Positions 8,424-12,102 of a stretch of 12,102 bases of DNA are shown one piece after another (within the stretch, counting starts at the first letter, position 1; each line of letters begins with the position of its first letter). Under the pieces are notes generated by a model. It saw only the letters and a list, made by a program, of their open reading frames with translations. It was not told the DNA's origin and made no database searches. The position numbers and the translations under genes are program-made. This stretch comes from Planctomycetia bacterium (lineage in GTDB: Bacteria > Planctomycetota > Planctomycetia > Gemmatales > Gemmataceae): contig JAKEEV010001398.1 in NCBI GenBank assembly GCA_022616395.1, positions 1 through 12,102 of the forward strand. Reading direction: 5' to 3'.

Positions 8424-8452
8424 TTGTCGGGAGTGGAAATGTGTCTTATATG
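8424..8452 (+). promoter_or_regulatory. Probable promoter of the tRNA-Asn gene
   Basis: TTGTCG (8424-8429) and TATATG (8447-8452) are separated by 17 nt. They match the consensus boxes at four of six positions each. Transcription would begin near 8459, a few bases before the tRNA at 8465. The match is imperfect but the position is right. Confidence 0.45.
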
Positions 8453-8464
8453 TGGAAGTGTTGA

Positions 8465-8822
8465 TCCGCGATAGCTCAACGGTAGAGCAGCCGGCTGTGA
8501 AGCGCTCAAGTGCCTGATGAACAAGCTTGGGCAACAACGCAGCCCCCGCTAGAAATGGCGGGTGGAAAAACGGGGTGAATTCAGGGAAGCCGCAGCACGA
8601 CTGGGTGGCGGTAATCCTGAGCCAAGCTCGTCTCGGGCTTCCGGAAACGGAATGAGGCGAGAAGGTGCAGAGACTAGGTGGTGAGGTGCCCAACCGATAA
8701 GCCACCACAAGCGCCCCGCCCCTCCCCTCGCAAGAGGAAGGGTGATGAGATAGTCCACTCCTCCGGGAAACCGGTGGGCAAGTGTAACCGGCGGGTTGTA
8801 GGTTCGAATCCTACTCGCGGAG
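8465..8822 (+). tRNA. tRNA-Asn(GUU) interrupted by a group I intron
   Basis: The exons are 8465-8498 and 8785-8822. Joined, they give a 72-nt tRNA. The acceptor stem TCCGCGA/TCGCGGA is fully paired. The D stem is GCTC/GAGC and the anticodon stem GCCGG/CCGGC, with loop CTGTTAA. The variable loop is GGGTT, and the T stem GTAGG/CCTAC carries loop TTCGAAT. The discriminator base is G, as expected for tRNA-Asn. CCA is not encoded. The intron separates U35 from U36, so the anticodon GUU exists only after splicing. Reading the 5' exon straight into the intron gives a false GTG (His) anticodon. Six Ts follow at 8824-8829, and a terminator-like hairpin at 8871-8894. The gene should be functional if the intron splices. 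The anticodon assignment depends on the splice sites, which agree with U at the 5' exon end and G at the intron end. Confidence 0.93.
8499..8784 (+). ncRNA. Group I self-splicing intron (286 nt, IC3-like, no ORF)
   Basis: The intron removes itself from pre-tRNA-Asn by guanosine-initiated transesterification. GGCTGT at the end of the 5' exon pairs with guide GCAGCC at 8539-8544, giving P1 with the U8498-G8539 wobble at the splice site. P2 is CCCGC/GCGGG (8545-8549, 8558-8562). P4 is 8580-8585 with 8616-8621, P5 is CCGC/GCGG (8590-8593, 8608-8611) and P6 is 8627-8634 with 8654-8661. P6 is capped by TTCCG-GAAA-CGGAA. The hallmark GTGCAGAGACTA (8665-8676) supplies the 5' strand of P7, paired with TAGTC at 8751-8755. 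P8/P9-side hairpins have GCAA (8730-8733) and GAAA (8767-8770) tetraloops. The last base is G8784. The core resembles cyanobacterial tRNA-Leu and Azoarcus tRNA-Ile introns. P3 I could not place with certainty. No homing endonuclease is encoded. Confidence 0.92.
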
Positions 8823-8870
8823 CTTTTTTGACCGGCTACGAACGATTCCCACCGTCGAGTTGACGGAGAG

Positions 8871-8897
8871 CGCCGAGAGTTCATGCTCTCGGCGTTT
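8871..8897 (+). terminator. Intrinsic terminator-like hairpin after the tRNA
   Basis: CGCCGAGAG (8871-8879) and CTCTCGGCG (8886-8894) form a perfect 9-bp GC-rich stem with a 6-nt loop. It is followed by TTT and, a few bases on, another TTT. It lies 49 bases past the tRNA 3' end and probably ends the pre-tRNA transcript. The stem is strong; the U-tract is broken. Confidence 0.6.
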
Positions 8898-9154
8898 CGC
8901 GTTTACCGCCTTTCCCGCAAAGGGTTTCGATCTGCCCGCCAGTCGCGCCGAACCTCTCCGTTCCGCGAGAGAGGTTTCGGGGTCCGAGCGGAACCACTGC
9001 TGTTCCCGTCGGTGCCCGAAACTCTCCCGCCAAAACTCTCAGAGTCTCGGCTTACCACTTCCCGAAAAGTTACCAACCGGCTTCCTCTCGGTGCCCCGAT
9101 TCATCGGCTTACGAATAGCCGTGGGTGTGGACGTCTCGCCTCGGTCGTTTGGGG
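8898..9154. other. Gene-free spacer between tRNA-Asn and the AbiE operon
   Basis: I see no credible coding frame here. Frames that stay open are rich in Arg, Ser and Pro, lack ribosome binding sites, and run through hairpins. One notable hairpin is AACCTCTC (8951-8958) with GAGAGGTT (8969-8976), which extends by CCG/CGG with one bulged T. No copy of the tRNA 3' end is found that would mark an attachment site. Confidence 0.5.
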
Positions 9155-9183
9155 TTGACCGGATCGCGAGTCTGGTACATAAT
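9155..9183 (+). promoter_or_regulatory. Promoter of the AbiE-type operon
   Basis: TTGACC (9155-9160) and CATAAT (9178-9183) each match the consensus at five of six positions and are 17 nt apart. The -10 box overlaps the left arm of the 12-bp inverted repeat at 9181-9212, so a protein bound there would block transcription. The predicted start is near 9190. Confidence 0.65.
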
Positions 9184-9212
9184 ACCTCCAGATTTATTTT
9201 TCTGGAGGTATT
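9181..9212 (+). promoter_or_regulatory. Inverted repeat: likely AbiEi operator, also covers the Shine-Dalgarno
   Basis: AATACCTCCAGA (9181-9192) and TCTGGAGGTATT (9201-9212) are perfect 12-bp arms with an AT-rich 8-nt spacer. AbiEi antitoxins are known to bind inverted repeats in their own promoter and repress it, which fits this site. The right arm contains GGAGG (9204-9208), the ribosome binding site for the ATG at 9218. If RNA starts left of the repeat, the hairpin would also hide this site. Operator function is inferred. Confidence 0.65.
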
Positions 9213-9217
9213 TTGAA

Positions 9218-9844
9218 ATGCACGCCGAGACCACCGAACGAGACACCACGGACGTGCGGAAGGCCCGAGCTGCGTTCCGTCGGCACGGTGGTATCCTGCG
9301 GATGGCCGAGGCCCTGCGCGAAGGAATCCACCGGCGAACGCTCTATGCCATGCGTGACGCGGGACAGGTCGAAACACTCGCACGCGGACTGTACCGCCTT
9401 GCGGACGCAGAACCGCTGGCCAACCCGGACCTCGTCACGGTCGCGGCCAAGGTTCCGAACGGCGTCGTCTACCTGATCTCCGCGCTGGCGTTCCACGAGA
9501 TCACCACGCAAATCCCGCACGAGGTCTGCATCGCCGTTCCGCGCAACAGCGAACCGCCGCGACTCGATTACCCTCCCATCCGGGTGGTGCGCCTCAGCCC
9601 GGCTCCTTACGAGGCCGGCATCGAGACGCACAAGCTCGACGGGGTGACAGTGAAGGTCTACAGCCGCGAGAAGACGCTCGCCGATTGCTTCAAGCACCGC
9701 AACGAGATCGGTCTCGACACGGTGCTGGAAGCGGTCCGGATGTACAAGGCGCAAAGGCGGGTCGATGTCGATACGATCATGCGCTACGCGGCTGTCTGTC
9801 GTGTGGCACAGGTTGCGCGGCCGTATCTGGAGGCGCTGCTGTGA
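9218..9844 (+). CDS. AbiEi-family antitoxin of a type IV toxin-antitoxin system
   Basis: The 208-aa protein has an N-terminal winged-helix region (~15-62) containing R-R-H-G-G-I-L-R, then R-R-T-L-Y-A-M, then ARGLYRL, the layout of the AbiEi antitoxin domain. Residues ~70-110 carry the D-L-V-T-V-A and A-L-A-F-H-E-I-T-T-Q-I-P segments typical of the family. The region V-Y-S-R-E-K-T-L-A-D-C-F-K-H (148-160) leads into the C-terminal domain. In the family the antitoxin represses its operon and counters the partner nucleotidyltransferase without stable binding (type IV). The ATG at 9218 is chosen because GGAGG lies about nine bases upstream and the family N-terminus begins here; an in-frame ATG at 9125 lies upstream of the promoter. 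Its TGA overlaps the GTG start of the toxin gene by four bases. Confidence 0.88.
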   Translation: MHAETTERDTTDVRKARAAFRRHGGILRMAEALREGIHRRTLYAMRDAGQVETLARGLYRLADAEPLANPDLVTVAAKVPNGVVYLISALAFHEITTQIPHEVCIAVPRNSEPPRLDYPPIRVVRLSPAPYEAGIETHKLDGVTVKVYSREKTLADCFKHRNEIGLDTVLEAVRMYKAQRRVDVDTIMRYAAVCRVAQVARPYLEALL

Positions 9845-10743
9845 GCAAGAACCTCCCCGCGTCGGTTCGCCAGCGGCTAACCAACAAGGCGAAGGACACC
9901 AACCGACCGTTCCAAGAAGTACTCCAGTACTTCGCGATGGAGCGATTCCTGTACCGGCTGGCGCAGTCGCGGCATGCCGACAAGTTCGTCCTCAAGGGGG
10001 CGCTCATGTTCACGGCGTGGGGCGCACCGGCGTCCCGGCCGACGAAGGACATCGACCTACTCGCCCGGATGGACAACGGGGTCGAGGCGGTCACGGCGGT
10101 GATGCGCGAGGTCTGCGGGCAAGCCGTCGAACCGGACGGGCTGGCCTTCGACGTGGGGAGCGTCGCGGGCGAGGCGATCAAGGAGGATGCCGACTACTCG
10201 GGCGTGCGGGTGACGTTCTTGGTCATGCTCCAGAACGCGCGGGTATCGATGCAGATCGACATGGGCTTTGGGGATGTGATCACGCCGGCGGCCGCGAAGA
10301 CCGACTACCCGGTTTTGCTCGACTTCGCGGCTCCGCAACTGTTGGGCTACCCCCGCGAGACGGTCGTGGCCGAGAAGTTCGAGGCGATGACCAAACTCGG
10401 CCTCTTGAACAGCCGGATGAAGGACTTCTACGACCTGTGGCTGCTGTCGCGGCAGTTCGACTTCGACGGAGCAACCCTGGCAACCGCGATCCGGCGGACG
10501 TTCGCCAACCGCAAGACGAGGGTCGTGTCGAGTCCGACTGCGCTGACGGCGGCGTTCGGCGGCGACGCTGCGAAACAGACGCAATGGCAGGCTTTCCTCA
10601 AGAAGACGAAGCTGAGCGCGGTGCCGGTCGCACTTCAAGATGTGGTCGATGCGTTGGTGCCGTTCCTGAGTCCGGTGGCCGCAGCGATTGAAGGCGGAAC
10701 GTCCTTCGATCAACTCTGGGCTGCTCCGGGGCCGTGGCGCTAA
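9841..10743 (+). CDS. AbiEii/AbiGii-family nucleotidyltransferase toxin
   Basis: The 300-aa protein starts at GTG 9841, in the GTGA overlap with the antitoxin gene, so the two are probably translationally coupled. It shows the family motifs of the polymerase-beta-like nucleotidyltransferase fold: F-V-L-K-G-A (49-54), T-K-D-I-D-L-L (68-74) with metal-binding D70 and D72, the third acidic position in Q-I-D-M (D140), A-E-K-F-E-A-M with K179, and R-M-K-D-F-Y-D-L-W with K194 and D195. Family toxins transfer nucleotides; the related mycobacterial MenT enzymes modify tRNA acceptor ends and stop translation. Family members act in phage abortive infection or plasmid maintenance. All catalytic motifs are present, so the toxin looks active. 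Its RNA target here is unknown. Confidence 0.9.
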   Translation: MSKNLPASVRQRLTNKAKDTNRPFQEVLQYFAMERFLYRLAQSRHADKFVLKGALMFTAWGAPASRPTKDIDLLARMDNGVEAVTAVMREVCGQAVEPDGLAFDVGSVAGEAIKEDADYSGVRVTFLVMLQNARVSMQIDMGFGDVITPAAAKTDYPVLLDFAAPQLLGYPRETVVAEKFEAMTKLGLLNSRMKDFYDLWLLSRQFDFDGATLATAIRRTFANRKTRVVSSPTALTAAFGGDAAKQTQWQAFLKKTKLSAVPVALQDVVDALVPFLSPVAAAIEGGTSFDQLWAAPGPWR

Positions 10744-10791
10744 TCGCCATGCTGCCGTCAACGTCTCTGGGTTGACAGTTCGATCCGACTC

Positions 10792-10837
10792 TTGACAGGC
10801 ATCTGTAGCCTTAGTACAATTTAGGTATAGATAAGGC
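10792..10837 (+). promoter_or_regulatory. Consensus promoter with operator-like inverted repeat
   Basis: TTGACA (10792-10797), a 17-nt spacer and TACAAT (10815-10820) form a near-perfect sigma70 promoter. GCCTTA (10808-10813) and TAAGGC (10832-10837) are inverted arms that bracket the -10 box and start point, a normal place for autorepression by a ribbon-helix-helix protein. A second TTGACA occurs 20 bp upstream (10772-10777). It forms the right part of another inverted repeat, GTCAAC (10757-10762) and GTTGAC (10771-10776). Confidence 0.7.
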
Positions 10838-10858
10838 ACTTGTGCTGGAGGGACTGAT

Positions 10859-11077
10859 GTGGCAGAGAAGAAGAAACGGAAGCAGTTGTCGGGCGGAGCG
10901 AAGATGAAACTGGCCGGGAAGAAGGCGATCCTGCTCGGCATCACCCCGGAGCAATTCGACAAAATCAAGCTGGCGGCATCGCTGGAGATGCGGCCGGTAA
11001 CGCAGTTCGTGACGTTTTACGCTGTCACGGCGGCGGACGCTGTGATCGCCAAAGCGAAAGACGGAACAACAGAATAA
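10859..11077 (+). CDS. Small ribbon-helix-helix-like protein, possible antitoxin
   Basis: The protein has 72 aa from GTG 10859, with GGAGGG at 10847-10852 as ribosome binding site. The first 20 residues are very basic (K-K-K-R-K). K-A-I-L-L-G-I (22-28) looks like the DNA-binding beta strand. T-P-E-Q-F-D-K-I-K-L-A-A (29-40) and R-P-V-T-Q-F-V-T-F-Y-A (45-55) look like the two helices. This is the pattern of the DUF1778/TacA-type and related ribbon-helix-helix antitoxins. Such proteins bind inverted repeats in their own promoter, and one is present at 10808-10837. The next gene starts 23 bases on with its own ribosome binding site, so the two form an operon. No acetyltransferase toxin, the usual DUF1778 partner, is present. 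The fold is inferred by eye. Confidence 0.7.
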   Translation: MAEKKKRKQLSGGAKMKLAGKKAILLGITPEQFDKIKLAASLEMRPVTQFVTFYAVTAADAVIAKAKDGTTE

Positions 11078-11100
11078 CCACCGAATTTGGAGGAACGAAC

Positions 11101-11505
11101 ATGCTTGTCAAGAAGCTCTTTAAGAGGCACTACGAGGAGATTCGTGCGGCCATCAAGGAAGACCTCGAAGGCTGGAGTGAAATGCCGGACGGCCCATTCA
11201 ACACCGATCCGATTCTGGAACCACGACTGGCGTTTCTTTCCAAGAACCCGGAGGGTTGGATCGAGGACTCCGAGACGAGAGACGGTATCCGCACCGTATT
11301 CGTCATTTACGTCATTGATGCCACGATCCGATGTCGGCGGTACAAGGACAACGGCCCCGACCAACCGCTTACGGAGGAGCCATTCGTGGGCATCGTCACT
11401 TACGAAGTCCCTGTATCGTTTGAAATCGATGTGGAGTCGAAGCAGAGCGAATTCATCGACATCAACAGCATCGCTTGGCAGAAGGGGTGTCATTGGCCGA
11501 ACTAA
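11101..11505 (+). CDS. Unrecognised 134-aa acidic protein, partner of the RHH-like gene
   Basis: The ATG at 11101 has GGAGG at 11089-11093. The protein begins with a basic helix (L-V-K-K-L-F-K-R-H-Y), followed by an acidic and proline-bearing section to ~55. A beta-rich part comes next, with I-R-T-V-F-V-I-Y-V-I-D-A-T-I (63-76) and V-G-I-V-T-Y-E-V-P-V-S-F-E-I (95-108). It ends in W-Q-K-G-C-H-W-P-N. I see no membrane segment, signal peptide or known catalytic motif. Position after an RHH-like gene makes it a candidate toxin or effector, but this rests only on context. After the TAA the same frame stays open for 19 codons to TGA 11566-11568; see the finding on this. The function is unknown. Confidence 0.8.
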   Translation: MLVKKLFKRHYEEIRAAIKEDLEGWSEMPDGPFNTDPILEPRLAFLSKNPEGWIEDSETRDGIRTVFVIYVIDATIRCRRYKDNGPDQPLTEEPFVGIVTYEVPVSFEIDVESKQSEFIDINSIAWQKGCHWPN

Positions 11506-11604
11506 CGGCGGCTACAACCGGAGGCAATCTGGCGAAGTGTCATCAAGAAGTACGGGCCGAAGTGAGTGATTCGTTGCCCTCGGATTGTTCTCGCGACCAG
11601 ACAA

Positions 11605-11652
11605 CTCGATACCCGGATTGGCCAGACGCTTCTGGACAATCCGGGTATCGAG
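11605..11652. terminator. Long hairpin, possible bidirectional terminator
   Basis: CTCGATACCCGGATTG (11605-11620) and CAATCCGGGTATCGAG (11637-11652) are perfect 16-bp arms. After one G-A mismatch, CCAGA (11622-11626) pairs with TCTGG (11631-11635) around a CGCT loop. The total is 21 pairs in 48 bases. It lies 100 bases after the RHH operon. On the plus strand a T-rich stretch (GTTTTCTT) follows about seven bases later. It may end transcription of that operon and of anything arriving from the right. Confidence 0.5.
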
Positions 11653-11654
11653 CT

Positions 11655-11756
11655 TCATCGTTTTCTTGCCACATGTCGGGTTTCGCTTTCCAGGACTTTC
11701 TCGACCCACTTGAGGCTGTCATTCAGGTCTTCGTAGTTGCGGACGTGGCCCGTCAT
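11655..11756 (-). CDS. Possible 33-aa micro-ORF or gene remnant
   Basis: The minus-strand ATG at 11756 gives M-T-G-H-V-R-N-Y-E-D-L-N-D-S-L-K-W-V-E-K and continues to a basic end, K-R. Third codon positions of the first ~25 codons are mostly G or C, as in real genes here. The peptide looks like part of a helical protein. No good ribosome binding site precedes the ATG. The frame is open further upstream, but its codons there look non-coding. The stop lies three bases from the long hairpin. It could be a small protein or the tail of a decayed gene. I do not recognise it. Confidence 0.3.
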   Translation of the reverse strand: MTGHVRNYEDLNDSLKWVEKVLESETRHVARKR

Positions 11757-11923
11757 CGCCGAGTTACCAATCCGTTTCCTTTCGGGTATTTTTCGCCGTA
11801 ATTTGGAACAGGTCCGGCAAGGGTATAGAAGTAGGGGGCTTCGTTTCTCCCTGCCAGACAGCCGCCGGGCGCGCCGCGTAGGTCGCTGTGGGCATCTCCC
11901 TCTCACCGAGGAGTTGACCACGC
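11757..11923. other. Non-coding spacer before the right-hand partial gene
   Basis: No credible gene is seen. It includes TTGGAA (11803-11808) and TATAGA (11824-11829) with a 15-nt spacer, a weak promoter candidate for the gene at 11924. Together with 11506-11756 this makes over 400 bases whose only notable contents are the long hairpin, the micro-ORF and this weak promoter. Confidence 0.35.
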
Positions 11924-12102
11924 GTGCGTCCCGATCTCGACCCCTCCCAAATGACTCCCGACGAACGTCGTCGCGAAGCCGTGGCGATACTCGCTTCCGG
12001 TCTGCGGCGGCTCCGCGACCGCTACGCGCTCGAAGCACGTCCTGCCCCTCCCGTTCCGGAAATCCTGCCCGAAGCAGCGGAAAAGTCCCTTGAAGCTGTT
12101 CC
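11924..12102 (+). CDS. 5' end of a small charged protein, cut by the window edge
   Basis: GTG at 11924 has GAGGAG ten bases upstream (11908-11913), and the frame is open to the window end (59 codons). An in-frame ATG at 11951 is a second possible start. The protein begins V-R-P-D-L-D-P-S-Q-M-T-P-D-E-R-R-R-E-A-V and continues with an Ala/Leu/Arg-rich helix (L-A-S-G-L-R-R-L-R-D-R) and a proline-rich stretch. From memory, short planctomycete ORFs of this style sit in front of recombinase-family genes of mobile elements. That is a weak recollection, and the gene to the right is not in the window. Codon choice is strongly GC-biased, as expected for a real gene. Confidence 0.6.
   Translation, partial: MRPDLDPSQMTPDERRREAVAILASGLRRLRDRYALEARPAPPVPEILPEAAEKSLEAV

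Noticed and set aside
8465..8540. tRNA-His reading: the 5' exon runs on as CTGTGAA, giving a GTG anticodon
   Set aside because: The 3' side of the anticodon stem does not follow. CCGGC occurs only at 8788-8792 after the intron, and the joined loop CTGTTAA gives GUU, in agreement with the G discriminator base of tRNA-Asn.
8549..8884. Minus-strand 111-codon frame across the intron as a possible homing endonuclease
   Set aside because: It is antisense to the catalytic core, has no LAGLIDADG, GIY-YIG or HNH motif, and covers the structured RNA.
8860..9216. Plus-strand frames of 90-118 codons between the tRNA and AbiE
   Set aside because: They cross a terminator hairpin, the promoter and the operator, are rich in Arg, Ser and Pro, and lack ribosome binding sites.
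9125..9217. Upstream ATG at 9125 for the AbiEi gene
   Set aside because: It lies before the promoter and operator. The ATG at 9218 has GGAGG at the right distance, and the family N-terminus begins there.
9685..9840. Upstream start for the AbiEii gene inside the antitoxin gene
   Set aside because: The added residues do not resemble the family, and the GTGA overlap at 9841 is the classic coupled start.
10057..10968. 303-codon minus-strand frame opposite the AbiEii gene
   Set aside because: It is a high-GC shadow frame. The plus strand carries the family motifs, and the frame crosses the promoter at 10792-10820.
8785..12102. Search for an attachment-site copy of the tRNA 3' end
   Set aside because: I found no second copy of the T-arm and acceptor sequence in the window, so no att site is claimed.
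1..12102. CRISPR array or complete insertion sequence
   Set aside because: No regularly spaced direct repeats of CRISPR type and no transposase gene were seen.

Overview
The window looks like a planctomycete chromosome, most likely a Gemmata-type relative. I infer this from the high GC content, a giant polytopic membrane protein with an N-terminal zinc ribbon and proline-rich linker, a Tat-exported TIM-barrel sugar isomerase-like protein, and large repeat-bearing intergenic spaces. The assignment rests on protein and sequence style, not on a marker gene.

Left part (1-412): an intergenic zone, possibly with the tail of an upstream gene. It holds a good sigma70-like promoter followed at once by a hairpin and no convincing ORF, a pair of diverged ~50-bp direct repeats flanking a 28-bp palindrome, and an 8-bp tandem repeat. 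Next, on the minus strand, lie one giant gene (413-7108, 2231 aa, many membrane segments, one internally duplicated module) and a gene for a Tat-signal hydroxypyruvate isomerase/xylose isomerase-like protein (7316-8284).

Middle (8424-8897): the most striking element is a tRNA-Asn(GUU) gene whose anticodon loop is split between U35 and U36 by a 286-nt group I intron. The intron has a recognisable P1 guide pairing, P2, P4, P5, P6, P7 and P9, and a terminal G. Joining the exons gives a perfect 72-nt cloverleaf. A terminator-like hairpin follows.

Right part (9155-12102): an accessory or defence-like region. It starts with an AbiE-type toxin-antitoxin operon: an AbiEi-family antitoxin gene overlapping by 4 nt an AbiEii-family nucleotidyltransferase toxin gene. 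A promoter precedes it, with a 12-bp perfect inverted repeat that overlaps both the -10 element and the ribosome binding site. A second two-gene operon follows, with a consensus promoter spanned by an inverted repeat, a 72-aa ribbon-helix-helix-like protein, and a 134-aa protein I do not recognise. This is a candidate noncanonical toxin-antitoxin or regulatory pair. The end of the window holds a long hairpin, a possible minus-strand micro-ORF, and the 5' end of a small gene that runs off the edge.

The giant gene and the isomerase gene share an orientation, but nothing shows a functional link. The tRNA is followed by two small self-regulated modules, which fits an island sitting beside a tRNA gene, although no integrase or duplicated att site is visible in the window.
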